From: Diadema setosum | Taxonomy: Eukaryota > Echinodermata > Echinoidea > Diadematoida > Diadematidae | DNA: 64,000 nt | Assembly: GCF_964275005.1 (NCBI RefSeq) | Contig: NC_092686.1 | Span: 46,312,333 to 46,376,332, forward strand | Direction of reading: 5' to 3' | Part shown: piece by piece, positions 12,718 to 24,800 of the stretch | Numbering within the stretch: the stretch's first letter is position 1 | Layout of the letters: every line of letters begins with the position of its first letter | Program-made: the position numbers and the translations under genes | The notes under the pieces: generated by a model | The model's input: only the letters and a program-made list of their open reading frames with translations | What the model was told of the DNA's origin: nothing | The model's database searches: none

Positions 12718-15700
12718 ATATAACAAAAGTGATAGATACTATTCAACAGTGCTATTAACTTAACATACTGCACTGGAGAAGGGGGAAAATATAAAGTACT
12801 TCCACAATGAATATGAGATACATCTAGGGCAAAATTTGTCATTTTCATTTGCTAGGCATTTATTGTAATACACATTGCAATCATTTTACTGATTCATTGC
12901 AAAGGAAGAAAAATTCTATGACAGGCATTTCATAAATTTACTTGATCGTTCTGCCATTCATATCCATGACTGACATTTCCTTTGATATGTCATGAATATC
13001 AAAGAAATATGAAAATATTTTATTGTGACAACCTGTTAATTCTGACATTAGAGAGTCATATTGAGAAATCAACTGGCATTTGTTTCAAATTATCTGTCTA
13101 TGTCAAAGAACACTCATATAATTTGTTTCATCTTATGAGAAATATACACTAGAGATAACTTCATTTCAATATACTGTTACTCAGAACTTGGGTGACAAAA
13201 AGCAAAACCATTGTCACATCCGGAATGTGAAGAACATTTCATATTGAACAGAAATTAGCACAAATAAGACAAAGAAAATACCACAGCAACATAAATGTGA
13301 CATACATATATATCCCCCTTCACCATAGTTATTCACTGATACCTCCTTCTGAGGCACAGTTGCGGACACTTAACACAGTTGAACAGAACAAAGTGGAACA
13401 CACAGTAATGGAACCACAACGGGATCAGCTATGCATTAGCCTTTACACTACATTGAATGTACAATGGATATAGAAGAAGATGTTGCTGATCAGTTTACAT
13501 GTACCTTACAGATTATCATCATGGCCTGTTGCCCCCTGGCCCTTGCCAGCCAATATACACTGGTGAACAAGGCAATACCCAGTCACTTTATTTCTGATTC
13601 CTGAAAAGTTTGGCCAAGTCTGCTTGTGACATTGTAAAGAAGACCAAAAGTACCGGTAGCGATTTGTTTCATTGATGCCTATCTAACCAGGCATTTTCTC
13701 CCTTCTTACGAATACAAATGAAGCAGTCCTATAACAAGATACAATTTTAGGGATGAAATATACTTTCCATTTACAGCATTTACAGGAAGATTTTCTCTCA
13801 GGGTAGCCATAAAACAATCAAACAAACTCCCAACACAACAACACAGGGCAGTACAACAAATACACAACCAGAATCAATAAGTTTGACTATCTCAGTTTTT
13901 TTTTTTTTTTTTGGTAACTGCTCTACAATAATAGTTACATGGTAGCAATAAAATCATAGAAGATCAAATAACATGTATTTCCTGGGCTTATGCAATATAT
14001 TAATCCATCCTCAAGTTTTGTGGCACTTGATAAGAGAGGAGACAAATAAAATCTCTCTTGCAATGCCTTCAGAAAATAATAAAATGTCTGTAAATATCGA
14101 CAAAAACATTGTGTCTTTGGTGAACCTCTCAGCTGAAAATATACTAATGATGCAAATCAAGCAAATATTTAACATATTCTTTGAAAAAAAGATTGAATCA
14201 ACATAACAAAAGAATATCAGTCACTTCAGAAATTTGCAGGATATATCAGTTGAATACCCAATGACAAATGAGACATACTTTGCATTTAGGTTTTGAAAAT
14301 GCATCATTAATCATGTAAATACAGTGTCCACGAGAGTTTTTGTATCTTGGTACCAAAGGTACATTTCTACATTTCACAATCATTCTCAATAATCTCATAT
14401 ACAGATAGCAAGGCACTTCATATTTGCTTATCATCACTTCATACAGATTACAACACTTAATACATAAAGCAAGCACTGGCAGTCTTAAGCAATGATGTTC
14501 AAATTGAAACAATTTTGCAATTTGCTGAGTTTAGAAATAAAACTGTTAGGAGCATTTCATGAACAATAATGGCCCATAATTGTATTACAGTGTGAAAGCT
14601 GTTAAGTATATTGTCAGATGCAACAAAGATTTCTTTTGTATTTTCTACATCGATGATAAATTGCCTCAACATTTTTCTTTTTTGTTCAAAATGCCCATTT
14701 TACCAGGGTATGTGAAAACTGGATTCAAACAAATGCTCAACCCTCACTCCTTTATTCATATTCCAAACTACTGGTTATACTTGGGAAATTATCGGGATTC
14801 CCGTATCCCACACTGATGGCAGGGATACCCCCATTGAACACAAAGACAACACCACCCCCCTCCCTCAATCCTTAAAATGTTTGGGAGATACGGACACTTA
14901 TTCAATATCTCATATTTTCTTTTAACTGCCCCCCCCCCAATCACACACATTTCAAACAATATATTTGTGAAGAGCAACTCTGTTCAATTTTCAGATTTTC
15001 CATTTAATGATAAAATTGCCTAATTTGTGATATAAATATTTGTAACACTTGGGTACGATAGAGGATGTTATAGTGGAACCTCGTTAACAAGAGAGATTAG
15101 ATTCTATAGTAAAATATAAAACCCTCATTCATATTATAACAAGGTGAGTTTGCAGGCCCCAACACTTTAATGTCTTTGTGTTTATACACTGATGTGTGAA
15201 AATCTGACATAACACAGTAATTGTCATGGTTGTTTGGTTCTTGTTACAAGGTTCCCTTGTGGAATAAATGGTCCAAAACTTTAAGATAATTGTAAATGAA
15301 GAAATGCTCTTTCATCTACTTTGAGTCCTCACATAAAATCAGGACTTATTGTTGGTTTTATGATGCATGGTTACATTTTTACTGAAATTTTACAGAAGAA
15401 TTCACATTATCCTGTTATAGGTGTGTGAAGGTGCTCTTTGACATGAAATCACACCATATAACACACACATTAGAATTATGTAATGAAACAATACTTTCCA
15501 GAAAACATTAGATTAAATGTTGTATACCTACAATGTATAGAAGACAAGACAAAGTTATAGCTTTTGTACATCATTACCACACAGTGAATGTGAATTCTTT
15601 CATGGAATACTGAAATTGACTCTTCTCCTCAATATACAGTCCACAACAAAGTGATAAAAAAAGAATAACATAAATTTTCTCCCTACAGATAGTTAGTCCT

Positions 15701-15950
15701 TAGTGGGTTCATTTTCCTAGTCAGCTCTGCTTCTGAAGATGGCCCCCTGCATTTCTACTCATTTTCTCAATATTTCATTTATACCATATTGACAACAGAA
15801 TGCAGAAATAACACTGAATTGAATTGAACTACATGTATGGACATTATCTTCGGAACATACAGCTTTGTATGCTGCATATGTTGAGCCCTACCAGGGCAGG
15901 GGAATGAGGCTTTTTTTGTTCTTTTTAGCATTTTCAGAATATTTTGCACA

Positions 15951-15984
<34 letters not shown>

Positions 15985-17050
15985 TCATGTTTCCTTCCTT
16001 TGTTTTTCCTGAAAAGTTTGTTTCGATCACCTTTAGAATTGGAATTTAAGATTACAATACAGTATTGATCACCGACAGTCAAAATGACAGCATGTTCACA
16101 TGGGGGAAATAAATTAATTTGTCAACAATTTTCAAATTTCTTTGGACTTTACAAATGGTCACTGCCTTGTAATTAATAAGGTTATTCTTGTAGCTTTTGT
16201 TATAACATGCCTCCATGGTATGGCACTGAATCAATTGAATATTTCTCATTGTGGCAGTTTGTATAATATAGGGATAACATGGGATGAATCTCTCATAACA
16301 CACATTTCAAGATTGAAAGAAATCAAAATTCAGCAGCTAACTATATATCAAATATGATTAACAATCCAATGCAACTCTTTAAATACAAGCTAAAAATAAT
16401 AACTTCAATTTATGTATCAATATTCATAATATATTTTCTTATATCGTTTATTATTTTGTGTTCTTGCACCTCAATTCATTTAGTCCATGTTGAGACATGT
16501 ACAACTGTCTTTACAACTATTTTCACCTATTCTGAACTGTAAAAATAAATTAAACAGAATTTAAAATTCTGATCACAAACATTGAAAGAGTACTCACAGG
16601 TAGCTTACACAATTATTCCTGGTATAAATAATTCATTCATGATTGTTTCCACACATTCCTTCCCCCTCCCCAAAATCATCACATGAATATTTTGTACTAC
16701 GTCTCATTCTACATAGGTGATATTCAGACCAGAGATAATTCAAGAACTTTAAACACAAAAATGAGGAAATAATTGAAATATCCATGATTAACTCGAAGCA
16801 GCAAACACTGCCTTGGTACATTCATCTTCTTTATAATTTCTCTTTCCTATTCATCAATTTCTTGCCTTGTTTCCTAGGCATGTAGACCAATGTCACTCAA
16901 GACATTGACATGGATGTAAATATGACCATGATACTTGGCAGATAAAGTATCAACTAGCACAGTACATAAATGAGTTGTTCATACCTTAAAATATGGTAAA
17001 GAAAACTTGCACTGGTTGGAAAAGATATACATTGTATCATAAAAATTATT
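12718..17050. other. Long AT-rich stretch without recognised genes
   Basis: No exon-like reading frame with codon structure was found on either strand. The only distinct items are an AC run (15949-15981), T and C runs (13896-13912, 14931-14938), and a diffuse segment at 15070-15260 with CTCGTTAACAAG-like ends that may be a decayed pogo-type MITE. The missing last exon of SLC41A was looked for here and not found. Confidence 0.45.
15949..15981. repeat. (AC)n microsatellite
   Basis: A CACACA run of more than ten units in non-coding sequence. Frames through it give Thr-His or Cys-Val repeats and are not genes. Confidence 0.9.
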
Positions 17051-17059
17051 AGCTTCAAC

Positions 17060-18240
17060 CATCCATTTGACTAGGTAGTTTTTGTAGATGACGGTGAACT
17101 TCCTCAAGCTGAACGATTCCTTCTAACCTTCACTGCCTGTCTGGTGATGCTTTGGGATCGATGGAGGGATGCATAGATAGGTGACAACGTGTATCCAGAG
17201 TCCCTATTCAAGCAGGGTTAATCTTCCTAATCTAGATATCTTTTCTGACTTTCCCTGGCCCAAGGTAGGTTGTTGATCATACCATCTGAGATTATGGATA
17301 GTTTCAATGGTATGCTCAGCAATGGCTGAGTGGCTGGAATAGTTGGGTCTACATGCTCTTTTGTGTCATTCTAATCCTGCCAGTTCCTCCAACATGGGTC
17401 TGACCATAATCACAGCATGGAATCTTGCAGATTACTGGTAGGTCCCCTTTGTCTGACTTACCTTTACCATGAACTATTATTTGTTTAATAGTGTACTGGG
17501 GCTTTTGAAAGCAGCTTCAACTCCCTTGGTGTTGAAAGCTCATTTTAGAAAAGGTGCTCTTGCGTTAACAGTAGTCACAATACTACCCCCTGATTAAAGT
17601 CCTTTGTTTGGAGGAAATAAGGTCGACAAGGTTCTCTGCTTGTTTTTTAATCCATGCTGGGTAACCACAAGAATGCTTTATCCCTGTGATCCATTTCAGA
17701 CCTTCAAGAAGTACCGTAATCTGCAGTAACCTGTGAACTCACTCATCCAGTGACCGAGCTATGCCAAGAGTTAATGAATCTATCCATAAACTCATCCTTA
17801 GTGATATAAAATTTGACACAAGTATCCAAACAAACATACAACATACAAACTTTGTCCTGAGCAAAACTGTCCACTGCCTTAATTTGCACCTTTTTTTAAA
17901 TCAGATTTGGTTCAGCTGATCTCAAAATGCTAACCACCTCAGTGCAAAGAGAGTCTAAGCTTCTCTGAATAGTAATTTTTGGCACACCTGCTCTGTATTG
18001 GCTACGGTGTCATTTATCATATGGATGTACCAGTACTGGTTACTGTGGTACTGGATATGGCAAACTTTAGCCCCCTTTCCAAAACACAAGTTTGCTCCTT
18101 TGACAATACTATGGAGGATAGGTTCACTGCCAAAATGTTGATTCTTGGATTGATGACCAGATTAATGTTGGCTTTCCATGCTCTATCTGGTTTCAAGGAG
18201 AGTCAATTTCTTGATGTGCCATTCCTTTGTCATCAGGAAA
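17060..18240 (-). mobile_element. Penelope-like retroelement relic (broken)
   Basis: Read on the minus strand, the part near 18060-18130 gives NLSSIVLSKEQ followed by VLERGLKFA, the hallmark opening of Penelope-like element proteins. The part near 17358-17447 gives IPCCDYGQTHVGGTGR, the GIY-YIG-type endonuclease motif usually seen as IPC-CG-VYIGETGR, and an SAIAEH/HNLRWYD-like continuation follows. The central reverse-transcriptase core appears to be missing and the remainder carries numerous breaks, so this is an old inactive fossil. Its 5' side abuts a mariner-type MITE at 18271. The assignment rests on motif recognition only. Confidence 0.65.
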
Positions 18241-18270
18241 GTGCACTCTTGTTGTGATGTACCCCGTATA

Positions 18271-18479
18271 CTGTAAAACATGATATATATTCGCGGCATG
18301 AAATTTTCACGAATTGAAGCCGACAGCCTTTTTCGTGGCATGAAATTTTCGCAGATTGCCTCTGGCATTCAGTGCATATAGTGTAAACAAGAACTTTCGT
18401 GTGCATTTCAATTTCGCAAATGTTGCCACTCGCAAAATTTGCAAAATTAAAATGCAAGCAAACATTCCTTGTTTTACAG
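18271..18479. mobile_element. Mariner-type MITE, CTGTAAAACA ends
   Basis: CTGTAAAACA on the left and TTGTTTTACAG on the right are complementary and flanked by TA on both sides (18269-18270, 18480-18481), as for Tc1/mariner insertions. The interior has repeated GCATGAAATTTTCGC motifs. A degraded relative lies near 53095-53215. Confidence 0.75.
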
Positions 18480-19380
18480 TAACCCTCATCAATGTTTTCA
18501 GGCAGGAGATACACTAGAGACGTTGAGAGTATTTCAATGATCTTGTTTAATCCATTCGATCAGTGGAATATCCAGATCCACTGATAAAGTAGTTTACGCT
18601 CAGTTTTTCGAATGAGTCGCTTGCGAGATGTAGATTGGATAGAACAATGCAGCTTCAGGCTAGGTGGTGTAAGGTCCAAATCAAGGCAACAGTGTATACC
18701 AAAGATGGTTACAGTGATTGGCACATAGTAAGCATGGACTGTTTCCTGGTTAAATAAAGGCCTTTATTGGCCATATTATTCACAAATGATACAGAATACT
18801 TTCATCAGCTGGGGAAATATACACTACCACTATGAAGTAACTCAATGTACCGTACCGCTCGCTGATCTAAATTCCCGGAAATGCATGATAGTCCGGCAGC
18901 CAAGGGGGTAAGGTTGCATTGGAATGTTATAGTTTTTTTTTAATTGATATTGACTGTTAAGACCTTCTCTTTTAACAATCCACATGCTGGAGCTCTGTCA
19001 GCATTGAGCAATTTGAGATATACGCGGAAATCCAAAATGGCCGCCGGCGGCCATCTTGAAAATGCTATTTACTTACTTTTAACCCCCTAGCACATCCAAA
19101 ATGGGCATTAAAGGTTTTTAGGGATGGAGAATTCAAATCTGAGGTTAGTTTCAGGATATTACTATGTTTTGAGGTCTTAAAATAAAATGGCGGCCATTTT
19201 TCAAGATGGCTGCCATATAAACATACTGTAATGTAGACTACGTAGAATCGCGCAAAGACCTGACTTATCACTTAAGTTTTCCCTTTTTTTTTTTTTTTTG
19301 GACAAGGGAGGTGCATAATGTAACAAATTTATGAAGATTAAGGCCTGTAAATTTAGCTTAGATTCATTGATAAAAATAAT
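18480..19380. other. Non-coding stretch with YY1-like palindromes
   Basis: No gene seen. Near 19034-19058 AAAATGGCC is followed by the palindrome GGCCGCCGGCGGCC and CATCTTG; near 19190-19216 ATGGCGGCCATTT is followed by AAGATGGCTGCC. These probably belong to one small inverted-repeat element of about 190 bp. Confidence 0.4.
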
Positions 19381-19381
19381 A

Positions 19382-19565
19382 CAGGTTACCTGTTATAACG
19401 AAGTCGCTTATAACGAATGACCGCTTACAACAAAGCAATGCTAGCTGAAGTCCCGATTCTCTGTACATACAAACCTATAGCACAGCGATTCGTATACAAC
19501 GAAATTCGCTTATAACGAAGTATTTTATGTGATCCCAAGCATTTTGTTGTAACAGGATTCGACTG
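19382..19565. mobile_element. Pogo/Tigger-like MITE, TA target site
   Basis: The element starts CAGGTTACCTGTTATAACGA and ends TGTTGTAACAGG then ATTCGACTG, with TA on both sides (19380-19381 and 19566-19567). TATAACGAA motifs recur inside. CAG...CTG ends with TA duplication fit the pogo branch of Tc1/mariner. Confidence 0.75.
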
Positions 19566-19573
19566 TAGTATTA

Positions 19574-21194
19574 CAGGGGCCGCGGAACCGGGGGGGGGGG
19601 GGGGGGGGGGGGGGGGCTGCAGCCCTCCCCCCCCCCCCCCCCCCCACACACACACATACTTTTGGATCATGAAAAAAAAAGAAAAAAAAGGGAAAAAATC
19701 GGGGAAAAATCAAAATACCCATGAATATGAATATCCCAAGATTCCGCCCTTACATAAAGTTCCCATCTAAGCACCAGCATAGCAAAAGCAGGGGGAGGGG
19801 GATGGGGGGGGGGATGTGGCAGTCGCCCCCTTAAGATTCTGAATAATTCTGAGTGCACAAGACTTATCACTTACATTCCGAAAAAATCAAAAGTTCCGTC
19901 ATGTACAAGGGGAATATCCCCTTTTAATCAACCCTTTCCTCTCTCGGTTCCCCCGATCATTTTTTTTTTTTAAATACTTTCCCAAATATTCCATCATATG
20001 CGTATACGAAATATAGATCTCAATTTCAATTTTAAAAAGGCAAAAGCTCCCTGTACGGGGAGGATGAGGATAGCACTCTCCCACGCTTTCTCCCCATCTC
20101 CCCCCCCCCCCCCTCCCGTGCAAACAAGTATAGACTATGGCTACACTTCGAGTTTTCCAAACATATATGTGTACCACAAATTGTGTACACAAAAACGTTT
20201 AACTGCAATCAGAAAATACAGAATCTCCCTCATGTAGGAGGGAGAATAGGGCTTATCCCCTCCCACATCATCCTGCTATGTCTCCTTCTGCAGACTTGCA
20301 CTTCTCTATTTGACAAATTTTCAGATATCCCAACAGAAGTGTGCGCCAGATTGTTGAATTTCAGTTCTAAAAATGAAAAAAAAAAAAAAAAACCTCCCTC
20401 GAATATGGGAGAGGTATCTTGCCACCCTCCCGTTGATTGGTCCCCTTTATAGATTAAGTACACTTTGGGGAATGGCAATTTCCGAATTTCCCACAAAAAG
20501 TGTGCTTCAGATCGCGTTAATTCAGTTTTAAAAACTCAATAGCTCCGTCGAGTGGGAGGGGGCATCCCCTTCCCACACCCTCCCCCTCTAGACTTTGTAC
20601 ATACACACAGGTGATGCACATGCGGAATAATAGCTAAATCCCGTGATTTTGCTATTAACACTTCCCTGAAAAAAGCCCTAATTGTTTCCATTATCTTTTT
20701 TTTGGGGGGGGGGGGGGGAGCTAGAAAAAACTCCAAGTATTGCAACAAAAGTTTGCACCAGATCGCTGAATTTCAGGTCTGAAAATGTAAAATCACCTAG
20801 CAGTGTGGAAGGAGAAATATCCCTTATGTACACCCTCGACGTGTGCATGCCTTTTCTGTTTGATTGCTTTACAAGAGACAGCGTTCATGAAATTCATTAA
20901 TTAATACAAGAAGTTTAATCAAATGCTACCACTAATGTCTTTATAGGCAAGTTGTTCAATAATAATCGACATCTAAATATCCTGCTACCTTAATTAAACA
21001 AGTGTGGCCGTTTCAAGACCATAAGACGCACAAAAACACGCATCAAATTGTGCCATTTACAACATAAAAATGCAAAAATTTCTCACCCTGGGAGGGGGAC
21101 ACACCCTCCCCCCTCTTTTCGCTCGGCTCGCTCGGCTCGCTCGCTTCGCTCCCTCATAATACAGCCGCCCCCCCCCCCCCCAAAAAAGGGGGGG
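19574..21194. repeat. Degenerate C/G-rich tandem array ending in the assembly gap
   Basis: It begins CAGGGGCCGCGGAACC, the same end as the MITE at 63618-63860, then a long G run and C run. At least five diverged units follow, spaced 150-300 bases. Each carries GAATTTCAG-TCTAAAAATG, then AAAGCTCCCTCG, then a GGGAGGGGG/CCCCTCCCAC palindrome (around 19870, 20010, 20330, 20490, 20750 and 21050). The last unit ends in CTCGGCTCGCT repeats and a C run just before the gap. Proline- or glycine-rich frames here are artefacts. Confidence 0.6.
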
Positions 21195-21294
21195 NNNNNN
21201 NNNNNNNNNNNNNNNNNNNNNNNNNNNNNNNNNNNNNNNNNNNNNNNNNNNNNNNNNNNNNNNNNNNNNNNNNNNNNNNNNNNNNNNNNNNNNN
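21195..21294. other. Assembly gap (100 N)
   Basis: Exactly 100 N, the usual placeholder for a gap of unknown size, between a C/A/G homopolymer stretch and a short foldback sequence. It lies 532 bases downstream of the last visible SLC41A exon. Confidence 0.95.
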
Positions 21295-21316
21295 AGAAGT
21301 TTTTGTGAAGTTTGTA

Positions 21317-21371
21317 GTCACACTGGCAAGACTTTGAGAACTTAGAGTTTGCAAAGTTTTGCCAGTGTGAC
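21317..21371. repeat. Foldback hairpin, GTCACACTGGCAA arms
   Basis: Twenty bases at 21317-21336 pair with 21352-21371 with one mismatch and a 15-base loop. GTCACACTG ends also mark the palindromic elements at 42402 and 42894, so this is probably a fragment of a related MITE cut by the gap. Confidence 0.65.
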
Positions 21372-21785
21372 CACAGCTATGAAGGAAATATGATATTAAA
21401 AAAAAAAAAAAATCGGCATGTTTGAGCTTTCCACTCAAACGAGAATAACAATTTGTACAATTTGAAAAATAGCAATGTCAGAAAAGTCCTGTGTTTTATA
21501 CCATCAGAATGCACATGTGCAGTCTGTTGCAAACATTTACAGTTCTGACATAATAGGATCCTCAAAATCTAGGCTTTTTTTTATGTTTTATGTGTGGCCA
21601 TGAGTACAAAGCCAAAGATTGTGTAAGAGTCACATGACAAACACAAATTTATCTCTGGTGAGGTCCTTATTGCAAATCTTCGCAATCAACACCACAAGAC
21701 AATAAAAAGTGTGATCTTTCTGGCAATGTCTGTGAGTGGTAACTGACACAGTTATCACAGTTACCAAGGACAAAATAATGCCTCT

Positions 21786-21816
21786 GGCGACACTTCATGG
21801 CGGAGGCACAAAAACT
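21786..21816. repeat. Terminal hairpin of a GCCTC/GAGGC repeat
   Basis: GCCTCTGGCGACACTTCATG followed by GCGGAGGC forms a hairpin like those at 32740-32766 and 56027-56060, which mark ends of the DR1-bearing repeat family. It lies 10 bases beyond the exon boundary at 21827, within the intron. Confidence 0.45.
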
Positions 21817-21826
21817 CCAAACTCAC

Positions 21827-24800
21827 CTGAATAAGAGCGATGGAGATATACATGATGGTCACCCTTAGTGTGATGGATGAGTGACCGGCATTGACAAAGG
21901 AGATGAAGTAGAGGAAGATCAGCTGACCAGGTATGACCATCAGTATCAACACACGGGCTGACCTCGAGTGCATGTCTGGTGACAAAAGGGACACAAAAGG
22001 TTCTAAGTTTGAAACACTGACAATACGTTGCAAGGAATATGAATGGTCAGATATACAGAGATTTTACTGAAATTACACTGAGATTATACCAAACTTGTTT
22101 GAGACAGAATCAAGGAAAACTTAAGCAGATGAAGTAATTACTTTGATTCAATGCTTTTCAAGTCGAAAGATGTACAACCAAAAACATTATAAATTCAACT
22201 TCTTTTTTTTTTTTTTTAAGCACCAAATAAGATTTTATTTGTTGTTTAATCATGACTTCATTCAAGTTTAAGGCAGTGTTAGAATGATATGTATATAAAA
22301 AAGCCAGGCACAATAATCTACATCCACTAGGAAGTGAAGTACAGTGTTAAATCTGAGGTACTATCACCCTTTCCTTCCTCTCAAAGTGCTTCATGCCTAA
22401 GTAACAATATAGTTCTTTAAAGAGCATATCTTAAAAGGACATAAATATCACAGAATAACTACTGCAGTTGCACCCACCACTAGATTTTGAAATGTTGTCC
22501 CCTCCCCCCCCCCCCCCCCAAAAAAAAAGTTATAAAATAAGTGTTGTGACAATCAAGAGAAGACCCTTCTTTCATACTGTACCTTTGCCGAAGAAGACAG
22601 TGAATGGTGAGTTACAGTTCTTGATGCGTTCTGGATCCTGGGTGCCAGGGGCGCCGATGGCATGGAGGTGGGTGGAGATCCTGCTGGCCTGCACAGCCAC
22701 CAGGTTGCCCCCGACCCCGTTGATGACAGGACTAAACACCGCCACACCCTCGTTGCTTCGTATGGCAATATCCAGCACCAGGCCACCCACACTGATGGCA
22801 GATGGAGTGGGAAGAAGAATGAAAGTCTTACCAGAACTTCAAGCACCATATCAAACAAGAAACTGCAAACTACAAATAAAACCACAATGCAACATGAAAT
22901 CTCTTAATGGAGGGGGGGGGGGGGGAAGGGTCCTGTCTTACTTAATAACTCTCATTGCATCAAGTATTCTCCTCAGATACATTTGAACATCTCTCATAAC
23001 TTACCTAGTCAGTCTACATTATACTCTTTTCAAGCTCACTGAGATGTTTGCCAACATATAATGTAACGTTTCATTCAGCATCAACATATTAATAATACAT
23101 GAAAATTAAGCAGCCTACATGTATACTATTATTCTGCACTTAATTTCATTACTACAATTCATAAGACATACTTCTACCATACATGGAATTTGCTGGACCA
23201 TAACCACAGTATTTTAACTCATTAATTCCCAAAACCTGCTAAGGGCTAGATCATTGATTGGCTAGACTGTGATTTACTTTTGCATTATGCAGCATTCATT
23301 GTTGCACTCTGCTATGCTATTTTATTGGAATGACCACGGAATGTTTTCGCATACGTGTGCATGCATATTTGTGTAACAACACTGTATTACAATGTGTGCC
23401 CATAGAGGAAGCTGTTCTCTGGAACTCTTTCCATCCTTTCCACTTCTATTCTTTTCTTCTTATTCCTACTCTTCTTGGGCACATATGTGACACGTGATCC
23501 CTGGGTTCTGTATAATGTACACTGTGTACATCACACATGTTTCACTCCCAACAACATATTAGGGCCTGTGCAATTTTGTATTTATGACTTTGCATTTTTG
23601 ATATATATTTGCCATAGTCAGACGCCAGCATGTTGGAAAGATTCAATGCATCAATAGTATATTTTAATATCTTATTGTTATAGTCTCAAACATACCTTTT
23701 CATTTCACTAGTATTTCAGTCTAATTAGTTACAATGTACTGTTTGGTGATGTGTCGAATTGTTAATTGATTATCATGTATTTATATGTGCATGTGCATTT
23801 ATATGTGATCTGTTTGTTATTCTTGTCATGTTATGCTCTGTTATCTTGCCAGTGGAGGAAGATTTTCTGTATTTTTTTAAATCAGACAATAAATGATTGA
23901 ATCTTGAATCTTGAATTGTGACGACAGATCTCATAAAAAACGAATTGCATTCTTTCCCTGCTAACCTGCTAATCATCATGGCAGCGATGACAGGTGACCA
24001 TCCATTGTGGAGGACTTCCCTGGTGTAGTCATTTCGTCTCGCTAAGAAGGCCCAGATTGGTACCAGTAAGAACAGACTCACAATGATCGTTGGTGCCAGC
24101 CAGTGCTGTTTGCCTGCAGGAGTGAGTGTTCACACAACATCAACACAACATGTAACCTGCCAGAAATGTTTTGCTGTATTTTGCTGCCTTTATGTTTGTG
24201 TTTGTTTATCTTGTCTTTAGTGTGAGTGTATGCAGTGTGAGGCACTACTACCTAGCAGCTCCACATCAGGCTCCTCATTCTCAGTTGGATTGAGCCTTTT
24301 CTACTTTGAAATCTGACATGAGTTTTATATAAAGACAAATTTATCTTTCAAACAGCCACATGAGCATCATTTTTGATGGACTTCATCACTTTATATTAGG
24401 CCACTATTATTATTCATTATCCGTATCACCTTTTCTTGTGGTGAGTGGTGGGGTTGGACCCCTCCTTTTCTTTTTCATAACATACTTGTAAGACAGCCAG
24501 AGGTCATCTGTTTGCTATGGCAACATGATCTTGCATACACTGCTCATGACAATGCTAGAGTGAGAGCACTCCTTTCTACATGTTTGCAGAACATTTCCTG
24601 GCTACAATCATATGTCATTTCTACAGTGAATGCCTCTGGTTGATAAATAATGCACTTTTGTGATACTGATCAGTCACATTAAAGCAACAGTGCAGTTCTA
24701 ATATAATGCAATCCAACTCCACAAGCAGATGATAAATTTGCATAGAAACATATAGATACAAATGAGCTGAAATCAGTGCCACTGTAAACCCTTTCAAATA

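Noticed and set aside
19425-19870. Proline- or glycine-rich small proteins
   Set aside because: They are translations of G and C homopolymers and of the flanking MITE, without splice sites or codon structure.
22468-22986. 172-codon open frame on the plus strand
   Set aside because: It is antisense to the SLC41A exon 22583-22791, whose minus-strand frame gives the conserved [16 protein letters not shown] segment.
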